Shown one piece after another: positions 17,353 through 25,904 of a stretch of 64,000 nucleotides of DNA. The stretch is from positions 372,001 to 436,000 of the forward strand of contig NZ_JASJND010000006.1 in the NCBI RefSeq assembly GCF_030065535.1. Direction: 5' to 3'. Source of the stretch: Microbacterium dauci. GTDB taxonomy: Bacteria; Actinomycetota; Actinomycetes; Actinomycetales; Microbacteriaceae. Below the pieces are notes generated by a model, which saw only the letters and a program-made list of their open reading frames with translations, ran no database searches and had not been told where the DNA came from. Made by a program: the position numbers and the translations under genes. Each line of letters starts with the position of its first letter. Position 1 is the stretch's first letter.

Positions 17353-19017
17353 TTACTCTGCGGGCTCGAGCTGCGTCAGGATCTGCACGATCCCGGGCTG
17401 CGTCGGGTCGCCCGAAGCGTAGAGGTCGTCCTCGGACGGCCATCCCACGTAGTTGCGGGTGTTGAACTCACCCAGCAGGGGGTGCGCGCCGAGCGGGATC
17501 GCCGGGACGTTCTCGGCGAAGGCCTGCTGCAGCACGGCGCTGGCGGCGGCGCGCTCATCGTCGGATGCCGCGTTCGCGTAGGTGTTCAGCGCCTCGGTGA
17601 CGGCCGGGTCGTCGAACCGGCCGAAGTTGAACGCCGCCTTGCCGTCGACGATCCACTTGGGGTCCATGGTCGAGGTGTAGAGACCGTAGACGTTCCCGGT
17701 GTCCTCGAGCCAGTGGATGATCGCGTCGAACGTACCTTCCTGGCGTGCGGCATCCCAGCCGCCCCAGTCGGGCTGGTCGACCTTGACCTCGATGCCGAGG
17801 CCTTCGTCGAGCTCTTCGGCGAGCAGTGCCTGCTCGGTGTTCCAGTCGCTCCAACCGGCCGGGACCGAGACCGAGAACGAGACGACCTCACCGTCGGGGT
17901 CGACGAGCTTGTCGGACTCCCAGGTGTAGCCGGCGTCCTCGAGGATGCCGCGGGCCTTGTCGACGTCGACCGAGTAGTCCACGCCCTGGTACTCGTCGAT
18001 GATCGAGTCTTCGAGGACGCTGCCGAGACCGGTGACGTTCCAGATCGGCTCGCTCGCGCCTTCGCGGGCGATGTCGACGTAGGCCTGGCGATCGATCGTC
18101 CACGCGAGGGCCTCGCGCAGCGCCGGGTTGTTGAACGGCTTCTCCTGCAGGTTCATGAACAGGGTGCCGGCGCCCGCGGTGGGCGAGACGAGGAACTGGT
18201 TGTGCTCGTCGGCCGAGAGGTAGCTCGACTCGATCTGCGGGATGAAGGCCTGCGCCCAGTCGGCCTCGCCCGAGACGAGCGCGGTGGTGAGGGCCGCGTT
18301 GTCGCCGTACGAGACGTAGTTGAGCTGGGGCACCGAGAGCTCGCCGCCCCAGTACTCGGGGTTGGCGGTCAGCGAGACCGACTCGGTCGACCAGTTCGAG
18401 AGCACGTAGGGGCCGGTGCCGACGGCCTGACCCTCGCCCGTGAGCGGGTCGGTGTTCGGGTCGGCGATGTCTGCCCAGATGTGCTCGGGGACGATCTGGA
18501 AGTGCAGCACGCGAGCCTGCTGCGTGAACTTCGAGCTGTTGAAGTCGATCGTGACGGTGTCGCCGTCGACGGTCACGGCCTTCAGGTCGAGGGCGTTGGT
18601 GTCGTTGAGCTTGCCGTCGAGCACCTGGTTGAACGAGAACGCGATGTCGTCGGCGGTGAAGTCTTCGCCGTCGCTCCACTTCACGCCGGCGCGCGCCTTT
18701 GCGGTGAGCTGCGTGTAGTCGTCGTTCCAGGTGACCTCTTCGGCGAGCCACGGGGTGGTGCCGAGGTCGCCGGTCGGGTTGACGAGGGCGAGGGATTCGA
18801 AGATGACCTTGCCGTAGCCGTACTTCGCGGCGGACGAGTCGCCGAGGTACGGGTTGTTCGACTCGGTGGTGATCGCGCCGTCGGGCTTGGCGATCGTGAG
18901 GGCTGCGCCCGACGCGTTGCCGTTGCTGTTGTCGGTGTCGCCCGAGCCGGCTGCGCAGCCGGTGAGCACCAGCGCCGTGGCGAGGCCCGCGGCGGCGAGG
19001 GAGGTTTTCAGCCTCAT
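17353..19017 (-). CDS. peptide/oligosaccharide-binding lipoprotein, DppA type
   Basis: A 554-residue family 5 solute-binding protein with a lipobox (VLTGC, Cys 21). Typical family features are ITTESNNPYLGDSS near the N-terminus, GVKWSDGEDFTADDIAFSF, and YVLSNWSTESVSL. ATG at 19017 is preceded by AAGGAGA at good spacing; longer upstream readings lack a ribosome binding site. It is first in the six-gene operon ending in the GH3 glucosidase. The divergent TetR gene and a palindrome upstream suggest substrate-dependent derepression. Confidence 0.9.
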   Translation of the reverse strand: MRLKTSLAAAGLATALVLTGCAAGSGDTDNSNGNASGAALTIAKPDGAITTESNNPYLGDSSAAKYGYGKVIFESLALVNPTGDLGTTPWLAEEVTWNDDYTQLTAKARAGVKWSDGEDFTADDIAFSFNQVLDGKLNDTNALDLKAVTVDGDTVTIDFNSSKFTQQARVLHFQIVPEHIWADIADPNTDPLTGEGQAVGTGPYVLSNWSTESVSLTANPEYWGGELSVPQLNYVSYGDNAALTTALVSGEADWAQAFIPQIESSYLSADEHNQFLVSPTAGAGTLFMNLQEKPFNNPALREALAWTIDRQAYVDIAREGASEPIWNVTGLGSVLEDSIIDEYQGVDYSVDVDKARGILEDAGYTWESDKLVDPDGEVVSFSVSVPAGWSDWNTEQALLAEELDEGLGIEVKVDQPDWGGWDAARQEGTFDAIIHWLEDTGNVYGLYTSTMDPKWIVDGKAAFNFGRFDDPAVTEALNTYANAASDDERAAASAVLQQAFAENVPAIPLGAHPLLGEFNTRNYVGWPSEDDLYASGDPTQPGIVQILTQLEPAE

Positions 19018-19101
19018 TGCTTCTCCTTCATGAGTGGGTCCCCTGCGTCGTGAGGCCTCGAGAAGGAAGGCCACTCGCCGCTGAGTGGTGATTGCAGTTG
19101 A

Positions 19102-19127
19102 GAACTTACAATCAAGTAAGTAAGTTC
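19102..19127. promoter_or_regulatory. likely TetR operator (GAACTTAC-N10-GTAAGTTC)
   Basis: Perfect 8-base inverted arms at 19102-19109 and 19120-19127; an inner pair, ACTTAC at 19104-19109 and GTAAGT at 19116-19121, overlaps them. It lies between the binding-protein gene and the divergent TetR gene, and resembles the palindrome at 6215-6238. Confidence 0.65.
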
Positions 19128-19195
19128 ACAAGCGCAACCTGCGACGCCGCGTTCGATGCCGGCGCTACGCTGATCCCGCATCGAGAGGAGTGACC

Positions 19196-19855
19196 ATGGT
19201 CGACGCCAAGCGGCAACCGCGTTCGCGGCCTGAAACCCTTGCGCGCCGTCGGGTGATCCTCGATGCCGCGGTCGACATCTTCGGCGCGAAGGGGTTCGCC
19301 GGCGGGACGCTGCAAGACATCGCCGACCAGGTCGGGATGACCCATGCCGGCATCCTGCATCACTTCGGCTCGAAGGATCAGTTGCTGCTCGAGGTGCTCA
19401 CGCACCGCGACGAGACCGATGTCGCGAACCTCGAGGGGCAGCACATCCCGGGCGGGATGGAGCTGTTCCGGCACCTCGTGCGGACGGCGTTCGTCAACGC
19501 TCAGCGTGCAGGCATCGTGCAGGCGTTCACCGTGCTGTCGGCGGAGTCCGTCACCGACGGGCACCCCGGTCACGCGTACTTCCTCGAGCGGTACCGCAAC
19601 CTCCGCGCGGAGGTCACGGCGGCGTTCGAGGTTGTGTGCGCCGAGCACGGCGTCACCGATCGGCATGCGGTCGCGGATGCCGCGGCGAGCATCCTCGCAG
19701 TGATGGACGGCCTGCAGGTGCAGTGGCTGCTGTCGCCGGACGCCGTCGATCTGGGTCGGGCATCGGAGTTCGCGATCGAGGCGATCGTGTCGGCGGTGCT
19801 CTCTCCGCAGGCCTCGCCGCTGGCCGATCCCGAGGGCGTGGCCCCCGGTCGTTGA
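19196..19855 (+). CDS. TetR/AcrR family transcriptional regulator of the beta-glucoside operon
   Basis: A 219-residue TetR protein. The helix-turn-helix includes MTHAGILHHFGSKDQL, and the ligand domain has MDGLQVQWLLSPDAVD. Both segments match the TetR at 5506-6168, marking recent paralogy. ATG at 19196 has AGGAG six bases upstream; the in-frame GTG at 19190 overlaps that site and is rejected. It is divergent from the six-gene importer/glucosidase operon, with a perfect 8-base-arm palindrome between them. Confidence 0.88.
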   Translation: MVDAKRQPRSRPETLARRRVILDAAVDIFGAKGFAGGTLQDIADQVGMTHAGILHHFGSKDQLLLEVLTHRDETDVANLEGQHIPGGMELFRHLVRTAFVNAQRAGIVQAFTVLSAESVTDGHPGHAYFLERYRNLRAEVTAAFEVVCAEHGVTDRHAVADAAASILAVMDGLQVQWLLSPDAVDLGRASEFAIEAIVSAVLSPQASPLADPEGVAPGR

Positions 19856-19864
19856 GCGAGCGCA

Positions 19865-19894
19865 GCGAGACGAAACGCCCGCACCAGTCGGTGC
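19865..19894. repeat. recurrent intergenic string plus small hairpin
   Basis: GCGAGACGAAACGCC at 19865-19879 is identical to 9407-9421, another gene end. It is followed by the small hairpin GCACC-AGTC-GGTGC at 19881-19894, just ahead of the MerR gene promoter. It is probably a terminator for the TetR gene. Confidence 0.4.
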
Positions 19895-19924
19895 TTGACC
19901 TCGCCCCAAGGGCAGGGTGGAGGG
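19895..19924 (+). promoter_or_regulatory. MerR-type promoter with operator dyad
   Basis: TTGACC (-35) at 19895-19900 is followed by an imperfect dyad, ACC..GCCC - GGGC..GGT, inside a long 18-base spacer and a weak GAGGGT -10. A dyad in an overlong spacer is the hallmark of MerR-controlled promoters, so autoregulation is likely. Confidence 0.55.
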
Positions 19925-19931
19925 TGACGGT

Positions 19932-20801
19932 GTGACGCACGATCAGGACGACATGACCGCCGGCAGGTTCGCGGCTGCGACCCTGTTGACGCCGAAGGCG
20001 CTGCGGGTCTACGCGGAGCGCGGGTTGCTACGCCCGAGCCGAGTGGATGTCGAGAACGGCTACCGCTACTACTCGCCGAGCCAGGTCGCGACCGGGTGGT
20101 TGATCGGCCTGCTCCGGTCGGCCGACCTGTCGCTGGACGACGTCGAGGCGATCGTCGCGGCGGCATCCGTCGACGAACAGGGTGCGATCGATGCGCTCGA
20201 TGCGGTCATCGAGGCATCGAACCGTCGGAATGACGCGTGTCGTGCCGTGCTCGCCCGAGCGCGGCTGCATCTGCGAAAGGAAGCGACCGTGACCACGGTG
20301 CACGCTGGATTCGAGACCGACCGACCTGTGCTGAGTGTGATGCGTCGGGTGGCGCCGCACGAGCTCGATCACGTGATCTGCGACGCAGTGTCAGCGTTGC
20401 GAGGGGTGGCTGCCGAAGCCGGAGTCGCCGAAGCGGGTGACCCGTTCGGCATTTTCCATGCGCCGGTGACGGACGACTCCGATGGACCGCTCGAGATCGT
20501 CTTGCCCGTGGAGGGGCTGATCGACGCGGGAGCGGACGTGCGGAGTTATCGGCTGTCGGGTGGCGCGGTCGCGCTGCGGTCGGCCGAGGGGACTGAGACG
20601 GACTTCCCAGCGGTACTCGCGCTGTACGACGAGGTGCATTCCTGGATCACAGATGCCGGTCGGACACCTGTGGGTCCGCCGCGGGAGATCTGGCACACCT
20701 CGCCGAAGGCCGACGGCGGGCTGCGGCTGACCGTCGCGTGGCCGTTCGCGGAGCGCGGGGATGCCCGCACGGGGGAGACCGTCAGAACGGCGGGAGTGTG
20801 A
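19932..20801 (+). CDS. MerR family regulator with GyrI-like effector domain
   Basis: A 289-residue protein. The MerR helix-turn-helix (AAATLLTPKALRVYAERGLL, then NGYRYYSPSQV) is followed by a dimerisation coil and a GyrI/BmrR-type effector-binding domain from about residue 125 onward. This is the arrangement of multidrug- or small-molecule-sensing MerR proteins. GTG at 19932 is chosen because it lies just after the MerR-type promoter, giving a nearly leaderless message. The last seven codons run antisense through the end of DUF222 copy 2, and no target gene is adjacent, so its C-terminus may have been rewritten by that insertion. Confidence 0.8.
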   Translation: MTHDQDDMTAGRFAAATLLTPKALRVYAERGLLRPSRVDVENGYRYYSPSQVATGWLIGLLRSADLSLDDVEAIVAAASVDEQGAIDALDAVIEASNRRNDACRAVLARARLHLRKEATVTTVHAGFETDRPVLSVMRRVAPHELDHVICDAVSALRGVAAEAGVAEAGDPFGIFHAPVTDDSDGPLEIVLPVEGLIDAGADVRSYRLSGGAVALRSAEGTETDFPAVLALYDEVHSWITDAGRTPVGPPREIWHTSPKADGGLRLTVAWPFAERGDARTGETVRTAGV

Positions 20802-22155
20802 CGACGGCAGGGGTGAAGGCGACGGCCGGGGCGGGTGCGTCTTCTCTGTAGATCCTGCCGAGGGGTGAGGTCCATTCGAGGACGCCACCCGACAGTTGTC
20901 GGACCCTCCAGCAGGTGAACTGCTTCATCGAGTGATGTCGCTGACAGAGATGACAGAGGTTGCAGGTGTGGGTCTTGCCGCCGAGCGCGTGGTCTTCGTT
21001 GTGGTCGATCTCGCAGCGAACCGCGGCTTGGCGGCATCCGGGGAACCGGCAGTGCTGGTCGCGAGCTTGCAGATATCGGCGCATCTTCTCCGGCACCCGG
21101 TACGAATCGACTGCGAGCACCGTTCCGGTCACGGGGTGGGTGACGAGCCGTTCCCACATCGCGTTCCCGCCCGCGAGGATACGAGCCGTTGCGGCGTCGA
21201 TAGGGGAGCGGCCCACGAGGTCACAGGCGTCGTGGTCGTCGCCAGCGAGGGCGTGCGCGGGGATCACGACCTGGATGCGTGCGCGGATCTTCCCGAGCGG
21301 CCCAGCGGTGCTGTCGCGGGTGTCATCCAACGCCGGGGTGCCGGCGAGGAGCAGGTCGGCGAACAGGTCCGCGCGGACCTGATCGGTCGTGCGCGCATCG
21401 GTCGAGATGATCGAGGTACGGGGCTGCTCGTCGTCGCTTGCGTCACTCGCGTCCTCGAGCCCGAACGACTCGCCCAGCCCGGCAGCTGCGGCTCGCTCCC
21501 CGCGGGTGTCGATGACGGCCCGTGCCATCTGGGTGAGCCGGTCGTGGATACCCTCGACGATCACGGTGGGCATCGTCGCAATGAGGTCGCTCATCCCGTC
21601 GCGTCCGGGAACGAGTCGCACACACCGCTTCGCGGCGGCTTCCTCGTGGCGTTCGGTGAACGAGCGGGGGTGCAGGTGCTGCGCGAGGATCTCGAGCTCG
21701 CCTCGCACGCGGTTCGGTGTGTCGCGCTCGCACCGCACCACCGCGGCATCCGCGAAGGCACCACGAACTTCGGGCGGCAGCACCGACCCGGCATCCACGA
21801 TCGCCATGACGTGGCCGCGGACGATCCGGCCCGCTTGCCACGCGTCGAGCGCGGCGGGGTAGTCCCGCACGATCGTCACGGCTTCGTCGATGCGGCGCTG
21901 CATCGTCCGGTCGGTGACCCGCACCACACCGCCGAGTTCAGCGGCGATCGCTCGGAGCACCATGTCGCCTTCGCGCACACGCGCGGGCGAGCCAGCGACG
22001 GTCCGCTCCGCGAGGGCGCCCGCCGCGGCGAGCAATCGAACTTCGCGGATCTGCCCCGCAGCGATCTCGCGCGAGGCACCTTCGACCCCGTGCACGAGCC
22101 CGGCAAGGGACGCCAAGAAGGCATCCGATCCGGGGGTCTCGACGGGGGTGTTCAT
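20782..22155 (-). CDS. DUF222 domain protein with C-terminal HNH endonuclease (13E12-repeat family), copy 2
   Basis: A 457-residue paralogue of the protein at 9497-10846, with the same start (ETPGSDAF), the same helical core and the same HNH module (CRFPGC, DHNEDHALGG, CNLCHLCQRHH). A short acidic insert near residue 235 (DASDASDDEQ) distinguishes it. Nucleotide similarity covers the gene, its last bases and about 80 bases of 5' flank, including the paired inverted repeat. Its 3' end overlaps the MerR gene by 20 bases. Confidence 0.88.
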   Translation of the reverse strand: MNTPVETPGSDAFLASLAGLVHGVEGASREIAAGQIREVRLLAAAGALAERTVAGSPARVREGDMVLRAIAAELGGVVRVTDRTMQRRIDEAVTIVRDYPAALDAWQAGRIVRGHVMAIVDAGSVLPPEVRGAFADAAVVRCERDTPNRVRGELEILAQHLHPRSFTERHEEAAAKRCVRLVPGRDGMSDLIATMPTVIVEGIHDRLTQMARAVIDTRGERAAAAGLGESFGLEDASDASDDEQPRTSIISTDARTTDQVRADLFADLLLAGTPALDDTRDSTAGPLGKIRARIQVVIPAHALAGDDHDACDLVGRSPIDAATARILAGGNAMWERLVTHPVTGTVLAVDSYRVPEKMRRYLQARDQHCRFPGCRQAAVRCEIDHNEDHALGGKTHTCNLCHLCQRHHSMKQFTCWRVRQLSGGVLEWTSPLGRIYREDAPAPAVAFTPAVVTLPPF

Positions 22156-22183
22156 GCCTCCATCATGGTGAGGGGTTCCGACA

Positions 22184-22210
22184 TTGAGAGGGCCGATTCC
22201 GCGCTCTCAA
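22184..22210 (-). repeat. inverted repeat conserved upstream of both DUF222 genes, copy 2
   Basis: TTGAGAG (22184-22190) and CTCTCAA (22204-22210), at the same distance before the ATG as the copy at 10875-10901. The central bases differ between copies while the arms are kept, which argues for a selected structure. Confidence 0.55.
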
Positions 22211-22346
22211 CCCCAGATCAAGATGAGAAACGTCTCACGTTCGCAGATGCGGAGGAGATCGTCGAAACGGAGGATCGAACCCCGCGAAAGCATCCTCCGA
22301 ATCCGCGATCTCCTCCGTTCGTGAGAAGCCCCGATAGCGTGCTGAC

Positions 22347-22874
22347 ATGCCCCGCATCGAGCCAGCTTCGCTCCGTCTGTGCGCCGCGCCGACGCTCGAG
22401 CACATCGACCGCGCCGCGCTCGCGGAGTATCCGCCCTCGTATCGCGCGTTCATCGAGCACGCCGGGTGGGGTCGACTGTTCGGGCTGTGGCTCATCTATC
22501 CGCCGGTGCGGGACGGCATCGTCGGGCGCGGCGCCCACCTCGACGAGCAGTTCCGGCTGGCGTACGAGGACGGCCGTGAAGAGGACTTCGACTGGATGAT
22601 CGAGCCCGACGGCGACTGGCAGACGGCCGCCCGTCTGCGCGTGTTCGGCTGGAGCGAGAACGGCGACGCGCTGCTCTGGGACCCCGCGTCCACCCCGACC
22701 GACACCGCATCGCCCACCCACGCCGGCGAGTACCCCATCTGGGAGAGCCGGGGCCTGAACGCCCTCCACCGCATCGGCGACGACCTCGGCGAGGCCCTCG
22801 CGTCGCTGCGGGAGCGGAACCCGTTCGCGTCGGAGGTGTTCGACCTCGAACCCTTGCGAGCCGACCGCATCTGA
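22347..22874 (+). CDS. SMI1/KNR4 (SUKH) family protein
   Basis: A 175-residue protein resembling the SUKH superfamily: the segment AALAEYPPSYRAFIEHAGWGRLFGLW matches the conserved LP-x-Y-x-x-(F/L)-x-x-x-G-x-G pattern, followed by a short beta-rich region. Many bacterial members are immunity proteins for secreted or contact toxins, but no toxin gene is adjacent, so the role here is open. The leaderless start is well supported: TAGCGT at 22335-22340, six bases, ATG. Confidence 0.6.
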   Translation: MPRIEPASLRLCAAPTLEHIDRAALAEYPPSYRAFIEHAGWGRLFGLWLIYPPVRDGIVGRGAHLDEQFRLAYEDGREEDFDWMIEPDGDWQTAARLRVFGWSENGDALLWDPASTPTDTASPTHAGEYPIWESRGLNALHRIGDDLGEALASLRERNPFASEVFDLEPLRADRI

Positions 22875-22939
22875 GGGGCCCTGTCAGTACACCGTTCGGC
22901 AGGGACTCCCGCGCGTGACGCGCGCGGAACCCTGGTGAA

Positions 22940-23353
22940 ATGACGACCCGATCGGATGCCGCCCCGGCACGCCCTCGCCTGCTGCCGAGCATTCTGCTGC
23001 TGTTGACCGTGTTCGGCCCGATCTCGATGGACCTGTACTTGCCGGCGTTGCCCGCGCTGATGCGGGAGCTCGGCGCAACGACGTCGGTCGCGCAATTGAC
23101 GATCACGGCGTGCCTCGTGGGGCTCGCGGCCGGCCAGCTGATCGCGGGTCCGCTGTCCGACCGGTTCGGCCGTCGCCGCATCTTGCTCGTCGGCGTCGCG
23201 GCGTACATCGTGACGTCGCTGCTGTGCGCGATCAGCCCGACGGTCGAGCTGCTGATCGCGCGGATCGACGCGCTCGAGACCGGTGTGCGCGGCGGGCCCG
23301 AGCCCGAGGTGATCACCCTCGAGACGTTCGGGCGGGTCATTCCGGAGGACTGA
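22940..23353 (+). pseudogene. truncated Bcr/CflA-type MFS transporter, N-terminal part only
   Basis: The first 110 or so residues are a clear Bcr/CflA multidrug exporter start: FGPISMDLYLPALPALMREL, then GQLIAGPLSDRFGRRRILL with the MFS motif A. After LLIAR the homology stops and about 28 unrelated residues lead to the stop. Full-length members have about 400 residues, so nine or so membrane segments are missing. It looks like the product of an internal deletion that joined the 5' end to the tail of another gene. It is not expected to function as a transporter. Confidence 0.75.
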
Positions 23354-23366
23354 GAGATTGATCGCT

Positions 23367-23408
23367 GAGATGGATGCCGCGCCCTACCGGGCGAGCGGCA
23401 TCCATCTC
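23367..23408 (-). terminator. 14-bp perfect hairpin after the MHS transporter gene
   Basis: Arms 23367-23380 and 23395-23408 are exact inverse complements (GAGATGGATGCCGC in the left arm) around a 14-base loop that itself contains GCCC and GGGC. It lies eight bases beyond the stop of the minus-strand transporter. Confidence 0.65.
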
Positions 23409-23415
23409 GACGGGG

Positions 23416-24750
23416 TCAGACCGTTGCGAGGTTGTCGCTGCGACGGTCCTTGGCGAACATCGCCCCGACGACGATGAGGACGCCGCCGAGCGCGACGATC
23501 ACCGCGGGCGTGTACTCAAACGGCATGATGCCCCCGAGGCCGACCATGTAGTTCGCGTAGAAGGCTGGGATCAGGCTCGGCAGCGCGTACGCGACACCGT
23601 AGCCGGTTGCCCGAATCCTCGTCGGGAACAGCTCGATGAGGTACGCGGTGATCGTTGCCCAGATGAGGAACGCGCAGACGATCGCGGCGCCGGCGGCCAC
23701 CGACATCAGCGGCGTGGAAGGGTTGCCGATCGCGACGGCGAAGCCGCCGGCGCTCACAACAGTGATCAGTGCGCCGATGCCAATGATCACCGTGCGTCGG
23801 CCGACTCGCTGGCTCAGGTATCCGACGACCGGAAAGAGCACAGCGGCGATCGACGCGGCGGTGAGCATCGTCGCGTTGACCTGTTCGGTTGCGACGCCCA
23901 GTCCGCGGAAGTGCGAGGCGAAGACGCCGATCGTGCCATTCATCGAGAACCAGATGCCGGTGACGGTGACGCAGGCCAACAGCAGGGTCGGCAGCATCTC
24001 GCGCGACAGCAGCGATCGGTACACGTTGTCGGCCTTCTGCTCGCTTGCCCACAGATCCGACTCCGGCACGGACTTCCAGTAGATGACGAACAGAGTGCTG
24101 CACAGGATGAAGCCGACGAAGAACGGTACTCGCCAGCCCCACACCGCATATGCCGACTCTGCGTCACCTTGCGGGAAGACGACGAGCGTCCCCATCGTGA
24201 GCAACGTGATGGATACGAGTGCGAGGGGGAACCCCATGTTGATCAGCGATCCGAAGACGCCGCGCAGCCGGGCCGGTGCGTGCTCCATCGCGAGGGGGTT
24301 GGCCGCGGTGTACTCGCCGCCAAGGAAGATGCCGTCGAAGAGGCGCAGAACGACGAGCATTACGAGGGCGGCCATCCCGATCTGCGCGTAACCGGGCATG
24401 ACACACATGATCCCGGTACACACGGCAGAGCCCGCGGCGGCGATGAGGGTTGCCTTCCGCCTGCCCACCCGATCGCCGAGCGGGCCGAAGATTAGCGAGC
24501 CGAGGGGGCGCCCGATGATCGACGCGGTGAAGATCGCGGCCGCGAAGAGCGCAGTGTCGATGGCGCTGGAGGCGTTCGGAAGGAAGAACACCATGGCAGG
24601 CGCAAGCGCGACCACCGGGAGATAGATGTCGTACATGTCGGCGTAGAACCCGAACATTGCGCCGTACAGGGCGCGACGTCCGTTCTTCGTCGTCTTCTGC
24701 GGCGCTGTGGGCGCTGCGGACTGCGTTGACGGGGTGTGGATCGCGGTCAC
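23416..24750 (-). CDS. MFS transporter, metabolite:H+ symporter (MHS) type
   Basis: A 444-residue, 12-segment major facilitator. Motif A appears as GPLGDRVGRRKAT, followed by the MHS-like RLFDGIFLGGEYTAANP segment. Members import carboxylates and related organic acids by proton symport. GTG at 24750 overlaps the stop of the nitrilase gene (GTGA), so the two form an operon. Coupling to a nitrilase suggests the transporter imports the nitrile, or the acid it yields. The substrate is inferred only. Confidence 0.85.
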   Translation of the reverse strand: MTAIHTPSTQSAAPTAPQKTTKNGRRALYGAMFGFYADMYDIYLPVVALAPAMVFFLPNASSAIDTALFAAAIFTASIIGRPLGSLIFGPLGDRVGRRKATLIAAAGSAVCTGIMCVMPGYAQIGMAALVMLVVLRLFDGIFLGGEYTAANPLAMEHAPARLRGVFGSLINMGFPLALVSITLLTMGTLVVFPQGDAESAYAVWGWRVPFFVGFILCSTLFVIYWKSVPESDLWASEQKADNVYRSLLSREMLPTLLLACVTVTGIWFSMNGTIGVFASHFRGLGVATEQVNATMLTAASIAAVLFPVVGYLSQRVGRRTVIIGIGALITVVSAGGFAVAIGNPSTPLMSVAAGAAIVCAFLIWATITAYLIELFPTRIRATGYGVAYALPSLIPAFYANYMVGLGGIMPFEYTPAVIVALGGVLIVVGAMFAKDRRSDNLATV

Positions 24751-25763
24751 AGGACGACCTCCTCGACGGTGGCGACCGGGGCATCGGCCATGGTTACGAT
24801 GAGCGGCACGTGCCGCGTCTGGTCGACGGTGACGCTGAAGATGTCGAACCGGTTGTAAGTTCCGACGATGTCCTGCGCCTTCTTCGCGATGATCTCGTCA
24901 GCGACGTCAATGGTGGCGTAGATGATCTCCTCGGGTTCCGTTGTCGGTCCCGCGATCACTCTGCCAGCAGGGTCGAGGATCAGTGAGACGGTCCGCGAGC
25001 CTCGTAGACGCGCCTCGATCTGCTGGTCTCCGTTCGCGACAGCGTCAACTGCATCGTCGTCGAGTGCCGTAGCCGCGACGATGTTGAAGACCTTCCCTTC
25101 GAAGCAATGCGCCGCCGAGCGAATTCGGATGCTCTCGGTGAGGTCATAGTCGTCGCGGTCGGGGCTCCCGTCGAACGGCCAGGTCGACGGGTAGGTCGAA
25201 ATGTGAATGCGCTCGCCCTGGGCGAGGAGGGAGTAGCGGGCGAGCGTGTTCGTGTTTTCACCACAGATGAGCGCGCCGAGGTTCCAGCCATCGAGATCAA
25301 CCGGCTTCATGTCGTGCGCGTCGCCGTGCGACCACGTGAGGCGTTCGTGGTAGGTCGCGACGATCTTGCGACGGTGGTTCACGAGTTGGCCGTTGCGATC
25401 GAAGATGAGGTTTGAGTTGAAGAGCTGGCCGAGCGTGTGCTCGGCGCGCTCGTTGATCCCGACGGAGAGCACGATGTCGTGCTGTCGGGCGATGCGCCCG
25501 AGGCGGTCCGTCTCCGGGCCGGGGACGACGATCGCCTCTTGAAAGAGTCGTTTGTGCAGATCGTGCTGATCGATCGGTGGGAGCACACCGGTCCACGTTG
25601 GGAACCCGGGAAGGAAGGTCTCGCCGAAGACGACAAGCTCAGCGCCGTTGTTGGCGGCTTGTTCCACAAGCGTTTCGAGCTTGTCGATCGATCGTGCGGT
25701 GTCGAGGAATACCGGCGCAGCTTGCACTGCGGCGGCTCGAACAGTGGGCAAATGGAGTGACAT
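24747..25763 (-). CDS. nitrilase (carbon-nitrogen hydrolase superfamily)
   Basis: A 338-residue enzyme with the complete Glu-Lys-Cys triad of the nitrilase superfamily: E48 (VVFGETF), K133 (NHRRKIVATYHERL) and C167 (ALICGENTNTLAR). The GEN after the cysteine and the H-E-R loop after the lysine place it in branch 1 (true nitrilases, RCN to RCOOH and NH3) rather than amidases. AAAGGAA precedes the ATG. It is transcribed with the MHS transporter and divergently from a TrmB-like regulator; the 140-base gap between them contains AT-rich sequence unusual for the region. Confidence 0.88.
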   Translation of the reverse strand: MSLHLPTVRAAAVQAAPVFLDTARSIDKLETLVEQAANNGAELVVFGETFLPGFPTWTGVLPPIDQHDLHKRLFQEAIVVPGPETDRLGRIARQHDIVLSVGINERAEHTLGQLFNSNLIFDRNGQLVNHRRKIVATYHERLTWSHGDAHDMKPVDLDGWNLGALICGENTNTLARYSLLAQGERIHISTYPSTWPFDGSPDRDDYDLTESIRIRSAAHCFEGKVFNIVAATALDDDAVDAVANGDQQIEARLRGSRTVSLILDPAGRVIAGPTTEPEEIIYATIDVADEIIAKKAQDIVGTYNRFDIFSVTVDQTRHVPLIVTMADAPVATVEEVVL

Positions 25764-25904
25764 CGAGTTCCTTTTGTTGTATCAATGTAGACAAATTAAA
25801 GTGATGGTGTCGCGCGGCATCGGAACAATACGGTTCGGAGAAACGATGTCTGGGCCTCTGCGACAACTAGCAACGCACCTTTAACAGTCAGGAAACATCG
25901 ACAA
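25764..25904. promoter_or_regulatory. AT-rich divergent promoter region, nitrilase / TrmB-like regulator
   Basis: The gap has TACATT as a candidate -10 for the nitrilase gene on the minus strand. The string GACAAAT occurs twice, near 25788 and at 25900-25906 over the regulator start, and could be a half-site of the operator. The assignment is tentative. Confidence 0.35.
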
